Assembly: GCF_007197775.1 (NCBI RefSeq)
Contig: NZ_CP041638.1
Span: 3,596,001-3,660,000, forward strand
Length of the DNA stretch: 64,000 nt
Source of the DNA: Thalassotalea sp. PS06
GTDB taxonomy: Bacteria > Pseudomonadota > Gammaproteobacteria > Enterobacterales > Alteromonadaceae
Direction of reading: 5' to 3'
Shown piece by piece: positions 49,795 through 57,348 of the stretch. The notes beneath the pieces were generated by a model that did not search any database, was not told where the DNA came from, and was given only the letters and a program-made list of their open reading frames with translations. Numbering within the stretch: the stretch's first letter is position 1; each line of letters begins with the position of its first letter. Made by a program: the position numbers and the translations under genes.

Positions 49795-49894
49795 GTTCGC
49801 GCGCTGAGATTCTATTATATTGACCACAAGCTATAACACTTATACGGAAACGTTTTAGCTATTCTTAAGTTTGTCATTGAAAAGGAATTCAATA

Positions 49895-50191
49895 ATGAAA
49901 CAACCAGTGATCTACATCATCACAAATCAACATCACACGGTATTCTACGTGGGTGTTACAAGCAACTTACTTAGTCGAATATCACAACACAAAAACCGTC
50001 AAATACACGGTTTCAGTAAAAATTATAATTTAACCAAACTAGTCTATGTGGAATGGTTTGACGATATGCTGACGGCAATAGCTCGAGAGAAGCAACTTAA
50101 GAAATGGCGAAGAAAGTGGAAGATAGAACTCATTCAAAAATTTAACCCTGAGTGGCTTGATCTTTACTTTAGTTATTTTCAGAACAGGTAA
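49895..50191 (+). CDS. Small GIY-YIG endonuclease-domain protein
   Basis: A 98-residue single GIY-YIG domain of the UvrC/URI-like small family. It has VIYIITN (GIY strand), VFYVGVTSNLLSRISQHK (YIG strand and the catalytic Arg helix) and a Glu-bearing basic helix region (AREKQLKKWRRKWKIELI). It could nick or cleave DNA. ATG 49895 has AAGGA about 9 nt upstream; a TTG at 49871 is less likely. It is enclosed by inverted REP-like palindromes at 49764-49794 and 50217-50247, which suggests a link between this nuclease and the repeats. Its cellular role is unknown. Confidence 0.88.
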   Translation: MKQPVIYIITNQHHTVFYVGVTSNLLSRISQHKNRQIHGFSKNYNLTKLVYVEWFDDMLTAIAREKQLKKWRRKWKIELIQKFNPEWLDLYFSYFQNR

Positions 50192-50216
50192 ATATCGAAA
50201 CCACTGTAAACAATCA

Positions 50217-50247
50217 GGAGGTCCCGGCTCAGAGGCCGGGATGACGG
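50217..50247 (-). repeat. REP-like palindrome, right flank of the GIY-YIG gene
   Basis: Read on the minus strand it begins CCGTCATCCCGG, has the stem TCCCGGC / GCCGGGA and ends GGGACCTCC. It is the same length (31 nt) as the left flank and opposite in orientation. It ends 15 bases before the stop of the sulfotransferase-like gene. Confidence 0.85.
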
Positions 50248-50262
50248 CTTATATAATCAAAT

Positions 50263-50985
50263 TTAGCGTAGCAATCGCTTTGCATACATCTGCTGATACG
50301 CATCCATATTGTCATCAGCAACGGCTTGCAGTGCTGCACTAAGATCTATGGCCTCGGGTCGATAGGGTTCAAAACCCGTAGAGGCTTCTACTCGCTGATA
50401 CCAGTGTGGGGCCCAGACACCGTCTGAATCTCTTTTACCGGCTGGCCATGACAACATGGCTTTATCAAAATCCAAATCAAATTGTTCGCATACAGCGCTT
50501 AACATGCCCTCGGGGTCTCTAAGGACATCCTGACTATCAATAACCGGAATGTCCTGACCGCTGATATCAGCAATCTGCTGATATAACTGCCATTGGCGTT
50601 TAATACCGATATCTTCATCCCTAACCTGGCTGATTTTCTTCACGTAGGAATTAACCACATTGGCGGGATTGCGAATTAAAAAGCAATGTTTGAGCTCAGT
50701 GCAGAAGCTTAAATCGATTTCTTCTAGCATGTGATGTGTCATCATTTTCTGATAAAACAAATCACAGCTTTTAGGAGCCAGTAATTGATCAACCACTTGT
50801 TGCCACTGCTGTGGTTGACTGGCAAGAATCTGCTCCTGCATCGGATGCACCTTGCCGCTTTGACGCAGGTAATAGGCATAAAAAGGCTCATCAACAACCT
50901 GAGTATCACTGCGATTTTCCCAACTTCGCATCATCGCCGTTGAGATATTGCGTGGCCCCGACCACATAGCAAATCGTGTTGTCAT
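50263..50985 (-). CDS. Sulfotransferase-family-like protein
   Basis: A 240-residue cytoplasmic protein with an N-terminal P-loop-like phosphate-binding segment (FAMWSGPRNISTAMMRSW) and LKHCFLIRNPANVVNSYVKKI in the middle. Both are typical of the sulfotransferase fold (5'-phosphosulfate and 3'-phosphate sites). The sulfated substrate is unknown, and some members may not be true sulfotransferases. GAGG lies about 6 nt before ATG 50985. It follows the class IV aminotransferase gene by 24 bp on the same strand; the two are probably cotranscribed. Confidence 0.8.
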   Translation of the reverse strand: MTTRFAMWSGPRNISTAMMRSWENRSDTQVVDEPFYAYYLRQSGKVHPMQEQILASQPQQWQQVVDQLLAPKSCDLFYQKMMTHHMLEEIDLSFCTELKHCFLIRNPANVVNSYVKKISQVRDEDIGIKRQWQLYQQIADISGQDIPVIDSQDVLRDPEGMLSAVCEQFDLDFDKAMLSWPAGKRDSDGVWAPHWYQRVEASTGFEPYRPEAIDLSAALQAVADDNMDAYQQMYAKRLLR

Positions 50986-51009
50986 GGTTTACCTCATTAC
51001 TAATAAACG

Positions 51010-51951
51010 TCAGGCTTCAAACAGGCTGGAGTGACATTCGTTGGCGATCATTTGTGTATATAGCTGCTGCAGTCGATGCACCATAGGGCCTTTACTCTCT
51101 CGCGTTGGGTAATCACCAATATCACGGCCATCCACGGTTTTAACTGGTGTCACACCGGCAAAAGTACCTGTAACGAAAGCCTCATCGGCGCCATAAACTT
51201 CTGCTAACGAGAAGTTTTTCTCATACACAGGAATATGGGCGAGCTTACATAGCTTGATGATGTTGGAACGGGTAATACCGGCAAGACAATAATCACCGGT
51301 TGATGTCCAAACTTCACCGTCGCGAACAATAAAGAAATGGGTTGAATTGCAGGTAGAAACAAAACCGTGCGGATCTAACATCAAAGCTTCATCGGCACCG
51401 GCTTTGGTGGCCTGAATACAACCAAAGATACAGTTAAGTTTTGAATGACTGTTGAGTTTTGGGTCCTGAACATCCGGATAACCACGGCGCACATAAACCG
51501 TATAAAGATTTAAGCCGCGATTGGCGGTATCCGGAGAAGGAATCTTGTATTCTGGAATAATAACGATAGTTGCCGGCGTAATGGTAACCCTTGGATCCTG
51601 ATAAGGGGTTGATTTCACCCCACGGCTAACCATCAGGCGAATATGCACATCATCTTCCATACCGTTGGCACGGCAGGTATCCATTACCCTTGTTTTAAGT
51701 TCTTCAGGTGTCAGGCCAATATCCAAGTCCAGTGCTTTGGCACCTTCATACAGGCGTTTTAAATGCTGGTCGATAAACGGCAATTTACCATGATGCAAAC
51801 GCAGTCCTTCCCATACGCCATCGCCTAAGATAAATCCGGAATCAAACACAGAAATTTTAGCTTCGTGGCGGAGGAAAAGTTCGCCGTTGATATTGATTTG
51901 AATATGCTCGTTGCGAGCATCATCATTGGAATGATGACTACCAGTACTCAT
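51010..51951 (-). CDS. Class IV aminotransferase (branched-chain or D-amino acid aminotransferase-like)
   Basis: A 313-residue fold-type IV PLP enzyme. Markers are KISVFDSGFILGDGVWEGLR at the N-terminal domain, the PLP lysine in HSKLNCI, and EALMLDPHGFVSTCNSTHFFIV and GITRSNII in the PLP cup. The C-terminal AFVTGTFAGVTPVKTVDGR fits the BCAT/DAAT subgroup. It transaminates an amino acid, probably branched chain, but the length and sequence do not match classical IlvE closely. It is cotranscribed with the sulfotransferase-like gene. Confidence 0.88.
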   Translation of the reverse strand: MSTGSHHSNDDARNEHIQININGELFLRHEAKISVFDSGFILGDGVWEGLRLHHGKLPFIDQHLKRLYEGAKALDLDIGLTPEELKTRVMDTCRANGMEDDVHIRLMVSRGVKSTPYQDPRVTITPATIVIIPEYKIPSPDTANRGLNLYTVYVRRGYPDVQDPKLNSHSKLNCIFGCIQATKAGADEALMLDPHGFVSTCNSTHFFIVRDGEVWTSTGDYCLAGITRSNIIKLCKLAHIPVYEKNFSLAEVYGADEAFVTGTFAGVTPVKTVDGRDIGDYPTRESKGPMVHRLQQLYTQMIANECHSSLFEA

Positions 51952-52047
51952 GACACAACTCTGTTTATTATTTTTATTTAGTAACTAAATTAGCGAGTTA
52001 ATGTTGAGCAGGCAATAGTTATTTTGGAGAATTTTTGTTCGTTGTTG

Positions 52048-52102
52048 ATACCAACGCCATGACATTCTCACTGAGTGGGGAAACACTTGATGGAGTTGGT
52101 AT
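52048..52102. repeat. 55-bp inverted-repeat element (ATACCAAC ends)
   Basis: ATACCAAC at the left and GTTGGTAT at the right enclose a 55-bp unit between the two aminotransferase genes. The element at 54657-54711 has the same length and near-identical ends (ATACCAATC / GATTGGTAT), so both belong to one small palindromic repeat family. Confidence 0.6.
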
Positions 52103-52108
52103 AGAATT

Positions 52109-52130
52109 CAGCCGGCTATGGAGCCGGCTG
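52109..52130 (-). terminator. Hairpin downstream of the aromatic aminotransferase
   Basis: A perfect 9-bp stem CAGCCGGCT / AGCCGGCTG with a four-base loop begins 19 bases after the stop of the aminotransferase gene. No strong T-run follows on the minus strand, so it is a probable but not classical terminator. Confidence 0.55.
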
Positions 52131-52149
52131 ATAGAAAGTCGCTCTTTGG

Positions 52150-53337
52150 TTATAAAACCTTAGCGATAGATTGTGCCAGATATTCAACGTTGTTACGGGA
52201 AATACCGGCAATGCTCATACGCGAAGAGCCAACCATGTAGATGCTGAACTCATCCTGAAGACGCTGAACCTGCTCTGGAGTAATACCTAAGAACGAGAAC
52301 ATGCCTTTTTGACGAGTGATGAATGAGAAATCACGGTCAACACCCTGAGCTTTCAAGTTGTCCACCAATAACTGGCGGTTTTCGTTAATGCGATTACGCA
52401 TTTCTGCCAATTCACCGTGCCACTGCTGTGTTAACTCAGTTGAAGATAAAATGGTTTCAACCAAAGCCGCACCATGTGCTGGTGGCATAGAGTAGATACA
52501 ACGAACGACCGATAGCAATACAGACTGAGCAATGTCAGTTGTCGCTGCGTCTTTACCGATAATACTGCAGGCACCAATACGCTCACGGTATAAACCAAAG
52601 TTCTTCGAACAAGAGCTACAAAGGATCATTTCTTCAACATTGTCAGCCATTAAGCGAACGCCGTAAGCATCTTCGTCCAGGCCATCGCCAAAACCTTGAT
52701 AAGCCATATCGATAAGTGGGGTAAAACCTACTTCTTTGGTTAGCTCAACAATTTCCTGCCACTGCTGTTGGTTTAAGTCCATACCACTTGGGTTGTGACA
52801 ACAAGCATGCAGAAGTACAACATCATCGGCGCTTACTTGAGCAAGAGCCGCTTTCATTTCTTCAAACTTCAACGACTTGTTTTCGTAGTCGTAATACGGG
52901 TAGGTTTTAACCGTAAGACCAGATGCCTGGAATAAACCTGTGTGGTTCGCCCAGGTAGGATCGCTCACCCAAATTGTCGCGCCTGGCTTACAGGAACGAA
53001 TAAATTCCGCCGCTACACGCAATGCACCAGTACCACCTGGAGTAGATACGGTACGAACACGATTTTGCGCAATCACTTGATGATCAGCGAAAATCAGGTC
53101 AGTCATCTTCTCATTAAAAAGTGCACTACCGGCAGGGCCGATATAAACCTTGGTTTGCTCGTTATCATAACGATATTTCTCAGCGGTCTTTACACAATCC
53201 AGAATGGTGGTATCACCATGCTCATTCTTGTACACACCGACGCCAAGGTCGATTTTATTAGGATTTTCGTCAAGACGATATTTTGCCAATAGCCCAAGAA
53301 TAGGATCGGCTGGCAACGCTGATAAATTACCAAACAT
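52150..53337 (-). CDS. tyrB: Aromatic amino acid / aspartate aminotransferase (fold type I)
   Basis: A 395-residue PLP enzyme of the AspC/TyrB subgroup. It starts MFGNLSALPADPILGL, with NKIDLGVGVYKNEHGDT, TPGGTGALRVAAEFI, SDPTWANHTGLFQASG, HACCHNPSGMDL, and the PLP lysine in SSCSKNFGLYRERIGA. It moves amino groups between aspartate, tyrosine or phenylalanine and 2-oxoglutarate. ATG 53337 gives the family length; the frame is open to 53415 but that leader does not fit. tyrB is preferred over aspC only loosely. Confidence 0.92.
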   Translation of the reverse strand: MFGNLSALPADPILGLLAKYRLDENPNKIDLGVGVYKNEHGDTTILDCVKTAEKYRYDNEQTKVYIGPAGSALFNEKMTDLIFADHQVIAQNRVRTVSTPGGTGALRVAAEFIRSCKPGATIWVSDPTWANHTGLFQASGLTVKTYPYYDYENKSLKFEEMKAALAQVSADDVVLLHACCHNPSGMDLNQQQWQEIVELTKEVGFTPLIDMAYQGFGDGLDEDAYGVRLMADNVEEMILCSSCSKNFGLYRERIGACSIIGKDAATTDIAQSVLLSVVRCIYSMPPAHGAALVETILSSTELTQQWHGELAEMRNRINENRQLLVDNLKAQGVDRDFSFITRQKGMFSFLGITPEQVQRLQDEFSIYMVGSSRMSIAGISRNNVEYLAQSIAKVL

Positions 53338-53495
53338 GGTTAATGCTACCTTCTCTTTAGTAGTTGAGTGAAAAAAGTAAGATGGGTTACGCGGCAAGCA
53401 TACATCAGTTGCCATTGAAAATTAAGGTTAAAAATGGGGAAATTGGTTAAATTTTGCCAATTTTTTCCCCCGTTTAATTTTTGACCGAGATTTTA

Positions 53496-54209
53496 TCAAG
53501 CGAAGTTGGCAATTAAGGCGACAATCAGGCCGATAACACCGCCAAACACACCACCCCAGACAACTAACCAACCCAGATGTTTGCGGATCATTTGCTGAAT
53601 GATGTCTTTGACCATTTCTGGCGTGAGTTCATCAAGGCGCTGTTCAATAATGGCCTCAACCTTCTGGCGCATGCCTTCCATGACGTTCGGCTGCTCAAGC
53701 TGTTCACGAACCAGTTCATTAAATGCGTCCTGCTCACTGATGTTAACCAAGGATGCTTTCATCTTGTCGATAAAGGGCTGCTTTAATGGCTGCAGCGCTT
53801 CATTGCCACCAAACATTGCCAGCATGCCACCAAAAGATGACTCTTCAATGGTTTGTACCAAAGAATCAAACGCGGGTTCTAAGTCGACTTGGTGAATGAC
53901 ATTAGAAAAATCAAAATGCACGGGCTCACCGGATTTTTGCGATAAGAATTTATCGATATTCTGATCGGTGAAGAATTGGGTCATCATCATGTTGGCAATC
54001 GCCCGTTTAAAGGCATCAAATTGCAACGGAATAACACCGGAACCATACAGCAGTGGTACTTTTTCAAACAGCATATGCACGGCCAGAACATTGGTAATGG
54101 CACCAGACAGGGCGAAAACGCCAACCGAGAACAGAATATCCTGCGATAAAAAATATCCGGCCAATGCCAGGCCCAGGGCGATGGTGTTGGTGATATAACT
54201 TTTGTTCAC
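53496..54209 (-). CDS. DUF445 family membrane protein
   Basis: About 237 residues. Two N-terminal hydrophobic segments (ITNTIALGLALAGYFLS and ILFSVGVFALSGAITNVLAVHMLFE) are followed by a helical cytoplasmic or periplasmic region. One C-terminal helix (LVVWGGVFGGVIGLIVALIANF) closes the protein. This architecture and the N-terminal GAITNxLAVxMLF pattern match DUF445/YheB-like proteins of unknown function. GTG 54209 lies 5 nt after GGAG and gives a sensible start; the frame continues to 54371 without features. Confidence 0.85.
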   Translation of the reverse strand: MNKSYITNTIALGLALAGYFLSQDILFSVGVFALSGAITNVLAVHMLFEKVPLLYGSGVIPLQFDAFKRAIANMMMTQFFTDQNIDKFLSQKSGEPVHFDFSNVIHQVDLEPAFDSLVQTIEESSFGGMLAMFGGNEALQPLKQPFIDKMKASLVNISEQDAFNELVREQLEQPNVMEGMRQKVEAIIEQRLDELTPEMVKDIIQQMIRKHLGWLVVWGGVFGGVIGLIVALIANFA

Positions 54210-54378
54210 AACTACTCCAAAGACGTACAAAAACCAACATTTTATCAATGAGTTCCATAACGTCTCAAGGTTCAATAAAGATATTGATATCATTGTAGAA
54301 CATCTGATTAAGAGTAAATAAGGATAAAACAGGCTGGATTTGTATAAAAAATTAACAATTTTACAACACAAACAGAGT

Positions 54379-54398
54379 TGATAATCATTATCATTTAG
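54379..54398 (+). promoter_or_regulatory. Fur box upstream of bfd
   Basis: TGATAATCATTATCATTTAG matches the Fur consensus (GATAATGATAATCATTATC) closely, with a 15-bp palindromic core TGATAATCATTATCA. It lies about 45-60 bp before the bfd start and could also influence the divergent DUF445 gene. Iron repression of bfd is established in other gammaproteobacteria. Confidence 0.85.
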
Positions 54399-54439
54399 AT
54401 TAACCTTACCCTCAGATTAACTGATTTCCCGATTATCCA

Positions 54440-54634
54440 ATGTACGTTTGTATTTGCCACGGTATTACCGAACAACAAATAAAAGAGTCCACCCTCGAAG
54501 GTGCGAGCTCAATGAAATGCCTGAAAACTCAACTTGCTGTTGCTTCTACCTGCGGTAAATGCTCACAAGTTGCGAAAATGGTGTTGGATGAAAGCCTGTA
54601 TGATCTGGCAGAAGAAGCGCAAGCTGTCGCCTAA
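54440..54634 (+). CDS. bfd: Bacterioferritin-associated ferredoxin
   Basis: A 64-residue [2Fe-2S] protein with the Bfd cysteine pattern: CIC near the start (MYVCICHGITEQQI) and CGKC (ASTCGKCSQVAKMVL). Bfd docks on bacterioferritin and gives electrons that release stored iron. It is induced under iron starvation, in line with the Fur box just upstream. The two bacterioferritin genes lie about 290 bp away on the opposite strand, convergent with bfd, with two palindromic repeats in between. Confidence 0.95.
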   Translation: MYVCICHGITEQQIKESTLEGASSMKCLKTQLAVASTCGKCSQVAKMVLDESLYDLAEEAQAVA

Positions 54635-54656
54635 GCGGGATATATCTCCTCATGTA

Positions 54657-54711
54657 ATACCAATCCGTATTAATTACTGGTCACGCAGCAAATATTTAAT
54701 GTGATTGGTAT
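54657..54711. repeat. 55-bp inverted-repeat element (ATACCAATC ends)
   Basis: ATACCAATC and GATTGGTAT bound a 55-bp unit with AT-rich inner arms (TATTAAT...ATTTAAT). It has the same length as the element at 52048-52102, and its end sequences resemble those of the larger element at 48779-49040. It lies between bfd and the bacterioferritin genes. Confidence 0.65.
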
Positions 54712-54735
54712 CATCCCAGTGTCGACCGGGATCTC
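54712..54735 (+). repeat. Degenerate REP-like palindrome
   Basis: CATCCC...GGGATCTC is a weakened member of the CGTCATYCC palindrome family. It abuts the 55-bp element at 54657-54711 and faces the inverted copy at 54825-54854. Confidence 0.55.
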
Positions 54736-54824
54736 GCTCTTGCAAATACGATACCCGAGCCTTGATACCTCTATTTCAGGTCATCTGGACTAAAGAGGAG
54801 AACTAATTCTTTCACCGACAAACT

Positions 54825-54854
54825 GAGATTTCCTGTCGTAGCAGGAAATGACGG
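54825..54854 (-). repeat. REP-like palindrome, inverted copy
   Basis: On the minus strand it reads CCGTC, the stem ATTTCCTG / CAGGAAAT, then CTC. With 54712-54735 it forms an inverted pair about 140 bp across, in the space between bfd and the bacterioferritin genes. Confidence 0.7.
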
Positions 54855-54920
54855 ACGGGTTGGGTTCACATGTTATTGATTAAATAGCTTGCGTGAAACT
54901 GGATCTCAATTAACTGCTGT

Positions 54921-55394
54921 CTAATCATCACCCATCATTTGTTGCAGATAATTTTTCAGGCCCGCTTTGTCAATGAGATACTGCTGAGCTTCCAGCCAAT
55001 CAATCTGCTCTTCCTGATATTCAAGAATCTCTTCGAGCATATCGCGACTGACGTAGTCCTGGTGCTGTTCACAAAACTGAATGGTGGCTTTCAGGGTGGC
55101 CAGTGAGTCCATCTCAAAACGCAGGTTCGCGGCAATCATCTCTTCACAGTGCTCGCCAATTCGCAACCGGCCAAGATGCTGCAGGTTAGGCAAGCCCTCG
55201 AGAAACAGTATACGTTCAATGATATCGTCTGCGTTTTTCATCACTCGGATCGAGCGATCATAGTCAGCTTTGTTTAATCGTTTGAATCCCCAGTTTTTAT
55301 GCATGCGAGCATGCAGAAAATATTGGTTAATGGCAATGAGCTCGTTAGCCAGGACATTGTTGAGCTGTTGAATTAACTCTTTCGATGACTTCAT
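54921..55394 (-). CDS. bfr: Bacterioferritin subunit, heme-ligand type lacking ferroxidase residues
   Basis: A 157-residue four-helix ferritin-like subunit. It keeps E18, Met52 (the axial heme ligand; RVMKNAD) and the ILFLEGLPNLQ and IDWLE segments. In the E. coli numbering, ferroxidase positions E51, H54, E127 and H130 are replaced by Val, Asn, Gln and Gln, so this subunit should not oxidise iron on its own. The neighbouring subunit has the opposite set of residues, suggesting a mixed 24-mer. It starts 9 bp after the stop of that gene. Confidence 0.94.
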   Translation of the reverse strand: MKSSKELIQQLNNVLANELIAINQYFLHARMHKNWGFKRLNKADYDRSIRVMKNADDIIERILFLEGLPNLQHLGRLRIGEHCEEMIAANLRFEMDSLATLKATIQFCEQHQDYVSRDMLEEILEYQEEQIDWLEAQQYLIDKAGLKNYLQQMMGDD

Positions 55395-55403
55395 CTAGGT
55401 CTC

Positions 55404-55892
55404 CTACTGCTCATTATCCTGATCGCCTATTTGCGATTGAATGTAGTTTTTCATGCCTATCTTGTCGATCAATCCCAACTGTTTTTCCAGCCAATAGACA
55501 TGATCTTCTTCGGTGTCATACAGGAGCTTCTCAAGAATTTCCCGGGATTGATAATCCTGTTCTTCCTCGCAAATACCAATAACGTCTTTGAGCGACTGCA
55601 CCACTTCCATTTCCAGTACCAGATCATTTTCCATCATTTCTTTAACGTCATTGCCGATAAGTAAGTCACGGCGCTTGACCATATTTGGCGTGCCTTCGAG
55701 AAACAGAATACGTTTAATTAAAAAATCGGCATGCTCGGTTTCTTCCTCACGTTCATGGTCTAAACGGTGGTACAAACGATTCAATCCCCAATCGTCATAC
55801 ATGCGCGAATGAATAAAATACTGATCGATTGCCGCCAATTCGTTTGCCAACAGGGCATTCATGCCGTCAATCACCTTTTTGCTGCCTTTCAT
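55404..55892 (-). CDS. bfr: Bacterioferritin subunit, ferroxidase type lacking the heme methionine
   Basis: A 162-residue subunit with all ferroxidase ligands in place: E18, E51 and H54 (EEETEHAD), the Glu in LVLEME, and E127 and H130 (TEEDHVYW). Residue 52, normally the heme-binding Met, is Thr. It should oxidise Fe(II) but not bind heme by itself, which complements the next gene. ATG 55892 has AGGG upstream and gives exact E. coli numbering. It is first in a two-gene operon, and a weak Fur-like sequence lies about 90 bp upstream. Confidence 0.94.
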   Translation of the reverse strand: MKGSKKVIDGMNALLANELAAIDQYFIHSRMYDDWGLNRLYHRLDHEREEETEHADFLIKRILFLEGTPNMVKRRDLLIGNDVKEMMENDLVLEMEVVQSLKDVIGICEEEQDYQSREILEKLLYDTEEDHVYWLEKQLGLIDKIGMKNYIQSQIGDQDNEQ

Positions 55893-55976
55893 CACATCCC
55901 TCTATCACTTTGATACACCTTATCTAAGGATAGTTTATCTGCCATGAATTACCGGTATTTTTACAATAAAATCATA

Positions 55977-55998
55977 TAGATAGTAATGATAACAATTC
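55977..55998 (-). promoter_or_regulatory. Possible Fur-like site upstream of the bacterioferritin operon
   Basis: On the minus strand the sequence around AATTGTTATCATTACTATC partly matches the Fur consensus (TTATCATTA core). It lies about 85-105 bp before the first bacterioferritin start. The match is weak and the region is AT-rich, so this is tentative. Confidence 0.3.
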
Positions 55999-56056
55999 AC
56001 ATTCACATTAGTTTTTTCAGTGCACATATCGGTAGTGAACACTTACATACACTACT

Positions 56057-56086
56057 AAAAAGCCCAACGTTTCAGTTGGGCTTTTT
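56057..56086 (-). terminator. Terminator after the exported 160-residue protein gene
   Basis: The perfect 12-bp stem AAAAAGCCCAAC / GTTGGGCTTTTT with a six-base loop has T-runs on both strands. It starts 31 bp after the stop of the gene at 56117-56599 and insulates the bacterioferritin promoter from it. Confidence 0.92.
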
Positions 56087-56116
56087 AAATTTAATTTTGC
56101 GAACTCAATAACTTAT

Positions 56117-56599
56117 TTATTCCTGAGATTGCAGGTAAATCAGCGCCTGGTTGTTGACGCACTGGGTAAAGCTTTTTTGTTTTTCTTCTTTGCCAAGGGC
56201 ATCAATGGCTTTTGCAACCTGAGCCATTTTTTCGCTTTGCACTTTTACATCCATATGCTTGGTTTGATCGGTGAAACAGCCGGTAATCCCGAAATTCAGC
56301 GCCTTTTCTGAACCAATCTTATCATCGCCCAGACAGTTAATTAACTTTTGGCCGAGAGTATCCTTATCGGTTTTCAATATCAGGGTTTCAATATCATCAA
56401 GGCCTTTATCATCGCCATGCTTAGCAAGATGACAACCGTAATACATATCGGCTACGGCAACTTTCGCCATCAGGTTTTGGTGAATTTCAGCAAAGTTTTT
56501 CACCAGCTCTTCCTGGCTTTTGGGATTCACCTCTTCGGCGGCGACCAAAAATGGCGCCGAGATAAAAACCAGAGATAGGATGATTCGAGAAATGGGCAT
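56117..56599 (-). CDS. Exported protein of unknown function
   Basis: A 160-residue periplasmic protein with a signal peptide (ending FLVAA-EE) and a mature helical domain. That domain has four cysteines (YYGCHLAKHG, INCLGDD, TGCFTDQ, FTQCVNN) that could form two disulfides. No family is recognised. AGAGG lies about 10 nt before the ATG. It is followed by a strong terminator and stands alone. Confidence 0.75.
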   Translation of the reverse strand: MPISRIILSLVFISAPFLVAAEEVNPKSQEELVKNFAEIHQNLMAKVAVADMYYGCHLAKHGDDKGLDDIETLILKTDKDTLGQKLINCLGDDKIGSEKALNFGITGCFTDQTKHMDVKVQSEKMAQVAKAIDALGKEEKQKSFTQCVNNQALIYLQSQE

Positions 56600-56645
56600 T
56601 AAGTTAGAACCTCTATAAAAAATAACTCGCTAATGTTACAGGATA

Positions 56646-57248
56646 TCACTTACATGAATCGCGACGAAACACCAATAATTGGTTGTTAGCCGGCATAGCA
56701 ATGTCCTGACTCAGAGCAAATCCGGCGGAGTGAGCGAGACCTTCAATCCATTCAAAATCACGAATACCACTTTTTGGATCACGCTCAAGTAACCATTGTT
56801 GAAACTCGGCGTTACTGTCACTGGTGTAGTTGCCCTGATATTTAAACGGCCCGTAAATTAGCAGCTGACCGTCTTGCTTCACTAACACCTCTGCGGCCTT
56901 GAAAAAGTTTTCAACCAGAGGCTTAGAAACAATATGTAAGGTATTAGCACTAAACAGATAATCAAACTCACCGTGCTGCCAACTATCGGTATTGGTTAAA
57001 TCCAACACCTTGGGAAGAGCAACATTGTTTATTCCATAGGTGCTGATGTTATGGATTAACGGTTGCAGATTCTCTTCAATATCACTGCAATGCCAGACAA
57101 TGTCATCCCGCTGGCGGGTAAAGTGCAAAGCGTGTTGTCCGGACAGGCTACCAATTTCAAAAATTGTTGCCTGCTGCTTTAAAAGCGCATCAAGTTGCTG
57201 CCAAATTACCTGTTTGTTGCGTTCACAGGAGGGCGAAAAATTTTCCAT
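56646..57248 (-). CDS. DUF938 family SAM-dependent methyltransferase-like protein
   Basis: A 200-residue class I methyltransferase fold protein. The N-terminus FSPSCERNKQVIWQQL and motif I IFEIGSLSGQHALHFTRQ match the DUF938 family (S-x-A/C-x-E-R-N pattern). It also has FSANTLHIV and LLIYGPFKYQG, the latter seen in most members. The methyl acceptor is unknown. Confidence 0.88.
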   Translation of the reverse strand: MENFSPSCERNKQVIWQQLDALLKQQATIFEIGSLSGQHALHFTRQRDDIVWHCSDIEENLQPLIHNISTYGINNVALPKVLDLTNTDSWQHGEFDYLFSANTLHIVSKPLVENFFKAAEVLVKQDGQLLIYGPFKYQGNYTSDSNAEFQQWLLERDPKSGIRDFEWIEGLAHSAGFALSQDIAMPANNQLLVFRRDSCK

Positions 57249-57348
57249 AACTTACTTCGAGATATCAAATTTCGCTCAGTCTAACCTAAAGCTTACCTGT
57301 CCACCTAATTAAGGAGAGCGATTAACCGATTACTACTCTGTGCTGAAT

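Noticed and set aside
49764..50247. Classical insertion sequence or RAYT transposase unit
   Set aside because: No transposase is encoded; the only protein is a GIY-YIG domain, so it is reported as a separate kind of candidate unit.
54379..54398. Fur box as regulator of the bacterioferritin genes
   Set aside because: It lies upstream of bfd, while the bacterioferritin genes are convergent with their own upstream region near 55900-56050.
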